From contig DATKRH010000242.1 in the NCBI GenBank assembly GCA_035532295.1, positions 1 to 64,000 on the forward strand: DNA of 64,000 bases. Direction: 5' to 3'. Source of the stretch: DASUBV01 sp035532295 (GTDB taxonomy: Bacteria; Actinomycetota; Actinomycetes; Streptosporangiales; Streptosporangiaceae). This document shows, in pieces, positions 46,543 through 55,800 of the stretch (position 1 is its first letter; each line of letters begins with the position of its first letter). Made by a program: the position numbers and the translations under genes. The notes beneath the pieces are model-generated. The model made no database searches, had not been told where the DNA came from, and was given only the letters and a program-made list of their open reading frames with translations.

Positions 46543-48108
46543 ATGAGCGACCAAGGGGAGCCGATGATTTTCGATCCGCTCTATTATTCCGACCGGCTGA
46601 CTATTGTGAATCCAGTCGGGGATGTCGGGCTCGTCACCCTGTGGAATCCGTTGGACGCTGCTATGCGCGTGCTGGGGCGCATTTCGCCGGACATCCTCGA
46701 TCCTGGAAAGTCCCGGATCGCCGTCGTGTCAAATCTTTACGGCGATGGCATGTATCAGATGCTGTGTAACTTGCTGTACAACCCGCAGATCCGGCACCTG
46801 ATCGCGGTCGGGGAAGACATGGACCTGCCCACAGTCACGGAAATTGGTGCCTTCCTTGAAACCGGCTTGGAAGAGACCGTAATGCTCGGTACTACGGTGT
46901 GCCGGATTCCCGGCACCACCCGGTTGTTCCCGTCTCTCCGGGACTTCGACGCTCATCGTCTACAGCGCCAGCTCACCTTCTGTTACCTCGGGAAGCTGGC
47001 TGGCGGCGAGGCGGCGCGGAGGCTGCCGGATTACCTCGCCGCGCTCACGCGATACCGGCCGCCGGAGGCCGGGGAGCGGCTGCGGGTCGACATTCCGCCG
47101 GATGACTATACATACCGGCCTTCGGATGTCATGGGTCACCAAGTGGTGCGCCGACGGCCTCTTGACTGCTGGGAGGAACTGGTAACCAGGACGGTCAGGT
47201 TCGGGCATCCCGTCAGCCTGAGCAGCGGCCCCCGGCGGGAACTGCTTAACACTCAGGTGGTCATAACTGACCCGGCGGAGGATGCCGCCGACGTGCTCGA
47301 CAAGTACGGTTTTTCCCTGGAGCGTCTTCACGATTATCAGCGGAAGATGCTGGACGGGGAAGTCCCGCCGGGAATCTCGTACACCTACGGAAACCGGCTG
47401 CGCGGGTACTTCCGGAGAGACGGGAAGAAGATCGACACCCTGAGCTCCGCTGTCCGGACGCTGCAGGCAGACCCAGAGAGTCGGCACGCTTACATCTCGC
47501 TATGGGACAACGCCGCAGACCTCCCGGGAGACCGGGAACGCGGCTCCTCCGTGCCGTGCCTGGTGACACTGTTCTTCCGGCGCTCGCAAGACCGGCTGAC
47601 TCTGACTGCTACGTACCGCTCCCATAATCTGCTCACCGCCTGGCTGCAGAATGTGTACGGGCTGATGGCCATCCAGCAGTGGGTATGCGACCGCACTCAC
47701 ATGGCACCTGGTCCGATCACGGTGATCAGTCACTCGTTGGGCATCAACCCGCGCGATCCTCGGTATGAGTTCGCCCGGGGCATCGCCGAGCGGTGGACGC
47801 GGGACGAGGATGTCAACCGCAGCACCGGCAAGCATTCCCTGCGCGAGGACCCGAACGGCTACTTTGTCGTTACCGTCAATAAGGACCCTCCGGAAATTGT
47901 GGCTGAGCACCGATACGGAGGACTGCTCGTGAAGCGCTACCGCGGCGACACGGCTGCCAAGATCGAGCGGGAGGTGATCGGTGACATGGCGGTCAGCCTG
48001 GTCTCGCACGCGCTCTGGCTTGGCCGTGAGCTGATGACCAAGGCGGAGATGCTGCCGCGGCAGCCTGATCGCCGTCGAGCTCCGGCTGAGACCGACGAGG
48101 GCTCGTGA
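46543..48108 (+). CDS. Thymidylate-synthase-like protein with MtrA-like N-terminal domain
   Basis: The N-terminal half (IFDPLYYSDRLTIVNP; RIAVVSNLYGDGMYQMLCNL; NPQIRHLIAVGEDMD) resembles the methyltransferase-subunit-A-like (MtrA/DUF4346) module fused to archaeal-type thymidylate synthases. The C-terminal half has the synthase core: SVPCLVTLFF with the Pro-Cys nucleophile (C339), FRRSQDRL with the R-S-x-D motif (R347-D350), TYRSHNLLTAWLQNVYGL and PGPITVISHSLG. The His usually following the Cys is Leu. It may methylate or hydroxymethylate a pyrimidine nucleotide. The start ATG 46543 has ggagg 9 bases upstream; ATG 46459 would add 28 residues. The stop overlaps the HAD gene (GTGA). Confidence 0.72.
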   Translation: MSDQGEPMIFDPLYYSDRLTIVNPVGDVGLVTLWNPLDAAMRVLGRISPDILDPGKSRIAVVSNLYGDGMYQMLCNLLYNPQIRHLIAVGEDMDLPTVTEIGAFLETGLEETVMLGTTVCRIPGTTRLFPSLRDFDAHRLQRQLTFCYLGKLAGGEAARRLPDYLAALTRYRPPEAGERLRVDIPPDDYTYRPSDVMGHQVVRRRPLDCWEELVTRTVRFGHPVSLSSGPRRELLNTQVVITDPAEDAADVLDKYGFSLERLHDYQRKMLDGEVPPGISYTYGNRLRGYFRRDGKKIDTLSSAVRTLQADPESRHAYISLWDNAADLPGDRERGSSVPCLVTLFFRRSQDRLTLTATYRSHNLLTAWLQNVYGLMAIQQWVCDRTHMAPGPITVISHSLGINPRDPRYEFARGIAERWTRDEDVNRSTGKHSLREDPNGYFVVTVNKDPPEIVAEHRYGGLLVKRYRGDTAAKIEREVIGDMAVSLVSHALWLGRELMTKAEMLPRQPDRRRAPAETDEGS

Positions 48109-48830
48109 GCGCACCGCTGGTTGTCCTTGACATCGGGTCGTCGCTGGTCGCCGGGCCTGCCCGCGGGCCAGCCTCGCGGATCGCCGAGACCGCTGGTCTG
48201 GATGTTGCACATAAGCGCGCCCTGCACAACCTGCTGATGACGACGGACTACGCCAATTCATCGGACGCTTGCGCTGCTGTACGCGCGCGGCTCGGGCTAG
48301 GCGGCCTGGTGGTCGAGTCAGCCGTGGCCGATATCTGGGACGCGCAGGAGAACGAAGCGAGGTTGATTCCCGGAGCATTCGAGGCTCTGGGGGCCTTCGT
48401 CGCGCAGGGCTGCCGGCTGGCGCTGCTCTCGAACATCTGGACTCCCTATTTCCGGTCAGTCCGCCGGCTGCTGGGCGAGTTCTTCGACGCGCACATCCCG
48501 GCTGAGCTCCAGCTGCTGTCCTGCCGCGAAGGGCTGGCCAAGCCGGCGCCAGCGCTGTTCAGCCGGGTTCTGGAGCGGGCCGCCGTCGATCCTTCGCAAA
48601 CCCTGATGGTCGGAGACTCCTACGGCAAGGACATCGAACCAGCCATCGCGTGCGGGATGCGCACGCTTTGGCTGTTGCACGACCCAGCACGAGAGGCACG
48701 CGCGCTGGTGCAGGTTCTCAACGGCGCTGCCGCCGCGCCAACCCGGGCGCTATGTTCGCTAGCAGACATCGATATTGCGGGTGCCTGGCTACTCCAGGTG
48801 CTCGCGGCCACTACTACGGCAGGCGATTGA
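48105..48830 (+). CDS. HAD-superfamily hydrolase
   Basis: The 241-aa protein has all four HAD motifs: motif I LVVLDIGSSLV (nucleophile D9), motif II LALLSNIW, motif III lysine LAKPAPALF, and motif IV LMVGDSYGKDIEPA. A helical cap lies between motifs I and II (subfamily IA plan). The residue two after the nucleophile is Gly instead of the acid/base Asp, as in some DxG/DxN members, which may lower phosphatase activity or change the reaction. The GTG start overlaps the synthase stop by four bases, and the ParB-like gene follows after 16. Phosphatase action on a nucleotide is a guess from context. Confidence 0.85.
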   Translation: MSAPLVVLDIGSSLVAGPARGPASRIAETAGLDVAHKRALHNLLMTTDYANSSDACAAVRARLGLGGLVVESAVADIWDAQENEARLIPGAFEALGAFVAQGCRLALLSNIWTPYFRSVRRLLGEFFDAHIPAELQLLSCREGLAKPAPALFSRVLERAAVDPSQTLMVGDSYGKDIEPAIACGMRTLWLLHDPAREARALVQVLNGAAAAPTRALCSLADIDIAGAWLLQVLAATTTAGD

Positions 48831-48846
48831 CAACCTGGGGAGCGCC

Positions 48847-49476
48847 ATGCGGATTCTTTCAGTCGAGACAATTACGGCCGACCAGTTGCTGTCCACGATC
48901 CGGCAGACGCGGCTCCGCGGGTTCGGCCGCGCGCAGCCTTACCTCGATGCCTCACTGGAGGTCGTCCACGCGCTTGATGCCGACACTCTGGCCCCAGCGC
49001 AGAACTACGTTCTGACGCCGGGTGTTGCCAAGGTCCTTGACCTTCGGGACGCCTTGCTGCCTGAGGGGGTAGACATCTTCGCCCTCAATGGTGGGGTGTA
49101 CGTGACGACGTCGGATGACCCCGGCGAGCGGATCCCGGTCCTCCCGCCTATCGTCGAGGAGTCCCGCGAACCTGACGGCCGGACCGTCCTGCTGATCAAC
49201 GACGGCATGCACCGGATTTTTGCCGCGCGCTCGCTCGGACTGCCGATCTCGATCGTGGTGGCGCGCAGCGTGCCCGCTGAGTATCCCTACTACGCCTTCG
49301 CGCTGGACGGCGGCTGGTCGCGGGTCACGCCGCTGGCGGAACTGCCGGACGGGTACCAGAAGAAAGAATACCGGCAGCCCGCCAATTATAAGTCACTCTT
49401 CCGCGAATTTAATGATCTGTTCCCAGGGGTCCAGAAAGAACGGAAACAGTCCAATCCGAGTCACCTGGCGATGTAG
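48847..49476 (+). CDS. ParB/sulfiredoxin-fold protein
   Basis: The 209-aa protein (ATG 48847 behind ggggag) has the ParB-like core motif INDGMHRIFAARSLG (D119, G120, H122, R123), preceded by VLPPIVEES and followed by SIVVARSVPAEYPYYAFAL. It ends in a SLFREFNDLFPGVQ segment. The same order of elements occurs at the C-terminus of the next gene (near residue 981). ParB-fold proteins bind CTP/ATP or act as nucleases. There is no ParB helix-turn-helix and no ParA, so this is not a partition gene. It is part of the island operon. Confidence 0.72.
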   Translation: MRILSVETITADQLLSTIRQTRLRGFGRAQPYLDASLEVVHALDADTLAPAQNYVLTPGVAKVLDLRDALLPEGVDIFALNGGVYVTTSDDPGERIPVLPPIVEESREPDGRTVLLINDGMHRIFAARSLGLPISIVVARSVPAEYPYYAFALDGGWSRVTPLAELPDGYQKKEYRQPANYKSLFREFNDLFPGVQKERKQSNPSHLAM

Positions 49477-49522
49477 GACTCCGGCCTCCGGTCGTCCGTT
49501 CAGCTGATGCTGAAGGAGAGCC

Positions 49523-52500
49523 ATGCACCTTGTCACGGATGATTTCCTGGCTAGCCTTGAGCGCGACGGTGACAGCCCGGCCGCCGGGGACGGAAGCAGC
49601 GCGGGTATCACCGATATCTGGATAGATCGTAAGGGGCCCTGGCGTTTCGACATCGAAGTGATCTCGGACCTGCGTATCGACGGCGCGCTACCGGATCCGG
49701 ATGCTGGCTACCCCGTGGCAGCGGCGCGGGCACTGCGTGCCGCGTTTGTCGACCGATACAAGCACCTGCGCGGCGCTTTCAACGTGACGCGCACCGCCGA
49801 CCTGATGGTGAACTGCGGAGACCTGATCGCGGGGCGCAAGGACGCCACCGAAGCCGAGTCGCGCCGGGTCACGTCCGCCTATGCGGATATCTGCCTGCCC
49901 GCCTTCCGCGAACTGCGGGAGGCGGATCGCGAGAAGCGCACGCCAGACCCCGACCGGCTCTTCCCCGACCTGCTGAGTATCCCTGGCAATGAGGACGTCT
50001 ACGGCGGTGGAGGGCCGGTGCGCGGGCCGTGGGCCCCGGCACCGTCCCGGCAGGGGGAGGCTGAGCCGCAGCCTAATCCTTACTATTCGCATTTCGTCGG
50101 TGAACTGGCGGCTAATTCAGACCCGGAACAGAAGCGGCCAGAGTCGCATCCCGTAGCCGCAGTATTCCGGATCATGCCGCGCAGCGACCCCGGAGCGGCA
50201 GGCGGCCTGGAGAACGCACCGATTGCCTACATTGCGGTGATCGGGTTCGACTCCAACAGCGTGCAGTATGAGCATGATTTGGCGGCCGACTACGGCCAGG
50301 TCAGCGAGGAACAGTTGCAGTGGTCACGCGACCTGGTCAGCAGGCTGCGCGATGTGGCGGCCCGCAGCACGCCGCTCTATGTGATCGCCGTGACCCACCA
50401 CAACCTGCTGCCGGTCGAGGACCGGGTCGTGTACCCCCCGGGCGGGGAGGACGACGAGCGCGTGACGAGTTTTCAGAATCTGCTCAGGGGAACCGCCGGA
50501 GTCTGTGACCCGATGTCTCGCCTGTGCGTGACCAGGAACTTCCTCGCGGAGAATGCGCGCGGCACAACCTCGAACGCCTCGGGATTCCTGAGCCACTGCC
50601 TGCAGTTGCGCGCCTCCCTGGTGCTGCATGGCAACATGCACCAGCGGGCGGTCACGACGCTGGTGAGCACCCCGCTGCTAGCAGGCCGTCCTGCCACGGA
50701 GGTGTCGGTGCTGGCCGCGCCCGCCTTTGCCGCAGGCCGGCCGTCATCGGGAATGGCGCGCATCAGCCTGGATCTGTGGAAGGGCCAGGCAGAGATCGCG
50801 TTCCACTATGACACCGCACTGGACGGCGGCTCGTCCGACGGGCCAATCCAGGTCATCAGGCCGCTGATCTCGGCCTCCCGGGTAAGCAGCGCGGAGCGCC
50901 GGCTTTACGCGAAGGTCTGCGACCTGGTAGCCGACGCCCTGAAGAGGGACGCGCCGAAGCGCAGTCCCCAGGTGCTGGCCTTCGCCGCCCATGTCGCCGA
51001 GGTCTGGGAGAGCGACGGCTACACCCCGGTCTGCATGCCGGACGGCACGCTCCCGCATCTCGGAGTCGCCACCCGGCAGAACCGCTACTACCTTCTCCTC
51101 CTGCTCCGCGAGACCGAAGGCGGTAACTACGAGATGCTGCTCAGTCGGCACAACCCGCTCCGGCCCAGCGAAGTAGCGGAGTGGGATACCTTGCTGATGC
51201 CTGCCTTCCGGAACGTCAGGGACCTGATGGAGCGATTGCATCTCGATGTCGTCCGGCAGGTGGTGACTCAGGCCGAGGACATGAGACGGGCCTCTAGCGC
51301 CAGGACGTTCGACGATGCGGTGGAACGGATCCAGGAAGGTGGCGGCAACCTGGCGGACGACATCTGGATCGATAAGATCCGAGAACTGGATACCACTCGC
51401 ACGCAGAAGATCTCGCCGGCTACGGGGGAGATCACCGACTATGAATACCGCATGGTCGTGCTGACACCATTCGTGCGCGATCGCCAGTCGGTGGACCTGG
51501 ACTCGGCGGTCGGCAAGCAAAGGAAGCAGCTCGAAGCGGAACTTACCGTGGTCGACTGGCTGACGGAGCTGCCAAGCGTGCAGCTGCGCGGCGCGCCCCT
51601 CAGCGGTCGGCGGACGATTCCGCTTGAGGCGATCATGACTGGCGGCGCTGGCTTGCGCTGGGAGCCAGCCGCCGACCCGGACGACCCGGACGACATCAGT
51701 GAGGACGAGGCCCGGCGCCGTACGGTGCTGCCGCCTGGCGCGGTCTGGTTCCCGCTGCCGGAGATCGATGACCGCGAGGGACCGTGGACGCTGGCTCCGT
51801 CGCTCCTGGCGCGCAACGCGGACGTCATGCGATGGGTCGAGCAGCGGCTGATCGCGCGGCGGACGGCAGATGGCCACTTTCCCCCGCACATCGTGCTAGG
51901 GCAGATGAAGGAGACCACCGGTTACCACCTGGCCGAGGGCCCCTTCCCCTACCTCCAGCCGCTCGGCGCCGACGGCAGCGACGCGGGGCTCGCTACGTCC
52001 ACGATGGAGGCCATGAACCGCATCGAGTACACCGGCGACTTCGACCTGCGCAAGCAGCGCCCGTATCAAGGGCTTGACGTCCGGCGGGTCGCGCTGGTCC
52101 GTCGCACGATCCAGGTGCGAAGCGGGCGTCGGCGTGACGTGATTCTGGTTTTCGACGCGACACCACGAGACGGGTCCCGGATAGACCTCTCGCTCTTCAG
52201 GACCTGCCCATCCGATACCGGGAACGGGCTGCTGGGAGTACTGCGCCCCGCGCAGCGGTACGTCCTGGAGGCGGGCCTGGAGCGGGCGGGGTGGGTCAAT
52301 GACTTCCTCGCCCAGCACTGCGGTGATGACCCGTGGGGATTCCTGCGGGCGACGTTCGGCGGGGCGGGCGACCCGGTGGCGCTGACCCCCCCCGTAATCG
52401 AGCAGGTACACCCAGATGACTGGGACTCCGACGACGACAGCATGCTTGAGTTCGTTGTGTGTGATGGTAACCACCGCATTATCCGTAAGGTCTGGAATGG

Positions 52501-52792
52501 TGGCGATGTCGCTCCCGCCATTGCCGTTGTCAGCCCGCCGCGTCAGCCGTACTACGCGCGGCCGTTCTCCCCCTATGAGTGGGACATCACCGCGGGTAAC
52601 CGCCTCACCGTCTCGCCGGACCCGCGCTTCCGGTACGCGCCCCGGCCGGTTGACCCTGACAAGCTCGAGATCACGCCCGAAGCCCGGGAGGAGCTGAGGT
52701 CGAAACCCGAGGAGTCGCTCTTCCGGCGGTATTACCGGGACATCAGCACCGGTTTCGGCCCGGTGGGCGGGCAGGGTGGCCGCTATGCGTGA
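49523..52792 (+). CDS. Large metallophosphoesterase with C-terminal ParB-like domain
   Basis: The 1089-aa protein starts with a calcineurin-like phosphoesterase: VISDLRIDG (D49), VNCGDLIAG (D100), IPGNED (N156), VTHHNLL (H292, H293) and LHGNMHQ (H373). Two usual ligand positions differ: DxH reads D-L-R and GHxH reads G-N-M-H. A long middle part (about residues 430-920) is unassigned. It includes NRYYLLLLLRETEGGNYEML and a repeated Asp-Asp-Pro linker. The C-terminus (residues 975-1089) has FVVCDGNHRIIRKVW (D981-R985), QPYYARPF and SLFRRYYRD, a copy of the domain in the preceding gene. ATG 49523 has gaaggag upstream. It is last in the operon, convergent with the WD40 gene. Confidence 0.78.
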   Translation: MHLVTDDFLASLERDGDSPAAGDGSSAGITDIWIDRKGPWRFDIEVISDLRIDGALPDPDAGYPVAAARALRAAFVDRYKHLRGAFNVTRTADLMVNCGDLIAGRKDATEAESRRVTSAYADICLPAFRELREADREKRTPDPDRLFPDLLSIPGNEDVYGGGGPVRGPWAPAPSRQGEAEPQPNPYYSHFVGELAANSDPEQKRPESHPVAAVFRIMPRSDPGAAGGLENAPIAYIAVIGFDSNSVQYEHDLAADYGQVSEEQLQWSRDLVSRLRDVAARSTPLYVIAVTHHNLLPVEDRVVYPPGGEDDERVTSFQNLLRGTAGVCDPMSRLCVTRNFLAENARGTTSNASGFLSHCLQLRASLVLHGNMHQRAVTTLVSTPLLAGRPATEVSVLAAPAFAAGRPSSGMARISLDLWKGQAEIAFHYDTALDGGSSDGPIQVIRPLISASRVSSAERRLYAKVCDLVADALKRDAPKRSPQVLAFAAHVAEVWESDGYTPVCMPDGTLPHLGVATRQNRYYLLLLLRETEGGNYEMLLSRHNPLRPSEVAEWDTLLMPAFRNVRDLMERLHLDVVRQVVTQAEDMRRASSARTFDDAVERIQEGGGNLADDIWIDKIRELDTTRTQKISPATGEITDYEYRMVVLTPFVRDRQSVDLDSAVGKQRKQLEAELTVVDWLTELPSVQLRGAPLSGRRTIPLEAIMTGGAGLRWEPAADPDDPDDISEDEARRRTVLPPGAVWFPLPEIDDREGPWTLAPSLLARNADVMRWVEQRLIARRTADGHFPPHIVLGQMKETTGYHLAEGPFPYLQPLGADGSDAGLATSTMEAMNRIEYTGDFDLRKQRPYQGLDVRRVALVRRTIQVRSGRRRDVILVFDATPRDGSRIDLSLFRTCPSDTGNGLLGVLRPAQRYVLEAGLERAGWVNDFLAQHCGDDPWGFLRATFGGAGDPVALTPPVIEQVHPDDWDSDDDSMLEFVVCDGNHRIIRKVWNGGDVAPAIAVVSPPRQPYYARPFSPYEWDITAGNRLTVSPDPRFRYAPRPVDPDKLEITPEAREELRSKPEESLFRRYYRDISTGFGPVGGQGGRYA

Positions 52793-52872
52793 TGTCCGCT
52801 GGATGCTGAAGCAGCAGTGTTGACCATGCCGCCATAGAATACTTGCCCCTCGCAACCTGACCTGGTCGCTTG

Positions 52873-55800
52873 TTATGTGGGGTCGGCAATCCGCAGAGCC
52901 ACGACGCCCTGGGTGGCGCCGACCACCAGACGGCCCGGAGGTTCCTCCTGCCAGAACTCCTGTGGCATCGCCACCTTGAGGACTTCGCAGTCGAACCGAA
53001 TGGTGGCTCGTTCTTCCCAGCTGCGCTCCGCCGTCCAGGACGACAGCGTGACGGTCTCGCCGGCGGCGACGGCTACCCACGTGCAATCGATGCCCTCGTA
53101 CTCGGGATAACCGCGTGGCTGAGCGGTAATGGCATTCACTTCTCCCGAGCCGTGGGGCACCTCACCTACGGATTCACGGGTCTGCAGGTTCCATGCCAGG
53201 ACCGTGCCCGCGTCGTCGCCGGAGATCACCACGGGCGTCCGGGCTAGGGATGTTGCGGCCAGGGCTCGAACGGCGCTGCTATGCCCGGTGAAGGGTGCTC
53301 CGATCCGCGCCCCGGTCTGCAGAAGCGAGACGGCGATGGTCTTATCGGTGCTGCCGGACACGATGACGGGCTGTGAATCGCCGGCATCTAGGCCGTCGGC
53401 TATCCCGACAGCGCGGATGCCTTCGGAGTGAAGCTTCCTGGGCGCCCCGATAGCGACCATCTTGGTGAGGTCCCAGACAGCCACGTGACCGTCGCCGCTG
53501 GCTGAGACAGCGACCGGCCCAATGCCAGGCAGCGTGGCGACGGCGAGCGCTCGAACCCAGTCCCCGTGTACACCCAGCCGGCCCAGAAGTCGTCCACTTG
53601 CGAGATCCCACACCTTCAGCCGATGATCAACGCCACCAGAGACGATGATCGGGCGGTCTGCCGCGGCAACAGCCAGCGCGCGGACGCCCTGGTGGTGGGC
53701 CGCCAGTATGCGCTCCTCCTGCGTCCGGTCCCAGTCCAGGTCTCGGATCTGGATGGTGTCGTCATCGCTGCCGGAGATGACCATTACCGTGTCTGCCGCG
53801 GCATCTTCTTTCTCTGTATAGTCCGCCTCAGGATCTCGCTCCGTAGGTGCGGTGACGGCGAGCGACCGCACCCAGCCACGGTGCACAGTTCGCAGCGGCG
53901 CCTTGCGTTCCAGGTCCCAGACCCGGATGATCGCGTCGCCGCCACTGGAGAAGACCACGGCCCGGCCCTCGGCGGTTCCCACTGTCAGCGTTAGCGCGCC
54001 TCCGGCATGTATCCGAGGGTGAGCCGTGACCTTCGGCGAATACCCGGAGAACTGCGTTCCTGCGGGGAACCTCGTGGTCCCCTCAGCGAACTGGACTGTC
54101 CCGTCGGCGTGAGCGCTGGCGATCACCACCGAGTCCTGGCCGGGCACGAGGGCTATTGCCCGGACCGCCGAGGCCTGCCTGCACCACTCCTGCGACCCGG
54201 TGTCCGTTGCCAGATCGCAGACCCGGATCACTCCGTCGTCACCACCTGAGACGACCCAGGAGGGATGTGACGGCATGACAGCCAGGGCAGTGACGGTCTC
54301 ATGCCCGCTCGCGAGGGTCCGCACCTGGTCTCCCGAAGCAGGATCCCAGATGTGCAGGACACCATCTGCGCCAGCAGAGACTATCAGCGGATAAGGCGCG
54401 GCTGGATCGAGCTCGATCTCCTGCAAGGCCCGGACCGTGCCCTGATGCCCCTGGTAACGCGCTGTCTCCTCACCGGTCGCCGGGTCCCAGACCACTACGA
54501 TTCCGTTGAGGTAGGCAGAGATGACCCGCGTTGCCGCATCGTTCGGGATGACCAGGAGCGCTGTTACCGAGGCCGGGCGCTTTGCGATCCTGAAGGGCTC
54601 CCGTTCCTCCGCGCCCGTTGCGGCATTCCAGACTCGCACTGTGGTATCGGCGCCGCCGGAGAGGATGCACGAGTGCCCGCCGATGTCCGTTACCGCGAGA
54701 GCGCTCACATACTGGTGATGGCGTCTCAGGGGGCGCCCCATCATGGCCCCGGTGTCCGGATCCCACCGCCGTATCGTCGCATCGGTACTGCCGGAGATCA
54801 GCCGGTTCCGACCGTCGATCTGGGTGAATAGCAGCGACCGGATCTTCTGCTGGTGCCCCGTGAATGCCTCGTTGGCTGCTCCTGCTGCGGTGAGGTCCCA
54901 GATCCTGGGTATCCCGTCATCGCCGCCTGAGATGACGATGGCGCGGTTGCCGGCGTCGGTCACGGCCAGGGAGCGAATTTTCGCGTCGTGTCCGGTGAAG
55001 GGCGCGCCGATCGGAGTGCCGTTCGCGGCGTCCCAGACCCGGGCGGTCTTGTCGGCGCCGGCGGAGACGATGACGGGCCGGCCGTTCACCTCGGCGACCG
55101 CTAGCGCCCAGATCCCGTAGGTATGCACGGCCAGGGCGTCGCGCCGGGCGTCCTGGATCGCCGGATCCCAGACGTAAATGGCGCCATCATCGCCGGCGGA
55201 GACGATCATGGGCCGCTCGCCGAAAGTGGCGGTCGCAAGCGCCCGCACTGCCCGCGTTCCCCAGTGGTGCGTCAGAACGCGGGGGATGGGAGGAACCAGG
55301 CTCCACACATGAACGTCGCCGCTAATACGCGCTGTGACGACATGGGTGGCGTCGCCCAGCCGGATCACGGTGATCGCGGTGACCTGGGTTCTGTACCTGT
55401 CGTATGCTTTTCTGACTTCTTGGCCGGATTGCGGATCCCATAGCCGGACCGTGCCGTGGGCATCGCCAGTAACGACGGTTGTACCGCGGCGCAGGTGTGC
55501 TACTGCCACCCCTCGCACCGGGGCCTTGTGCGCGGTGAACGTCGTCATGGCCGTATCGTCGTTGGCGGCTAGGTTCCAGACCCGGACCGCGTAGTCTTCT
55601 CCGGCGGATACTACGATCGGCGTGCCGTCCTCAAGACTGCCTGCGGCCAGCCCTAGAATGCCGCCGCTGTGCGCGTGGGAGATGGCGCGGATCAGGACGC
55701 CCCGCAGCACATCCCAGATCCGGATCCCGCCATCACCGCCTGCCGTTACCACGACCGCCCGATCGTCGGCCAGTGTCGCGGTCGCCACGGTCTGGACCGC

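Noticed and set aside
48847..49476. ParB-like gene as a plasmid partition gene
   Set aside because: There is no ParA neighbour, no HTH domain and no parS-like repeats; the gene is embedded in an operon of enzymes.
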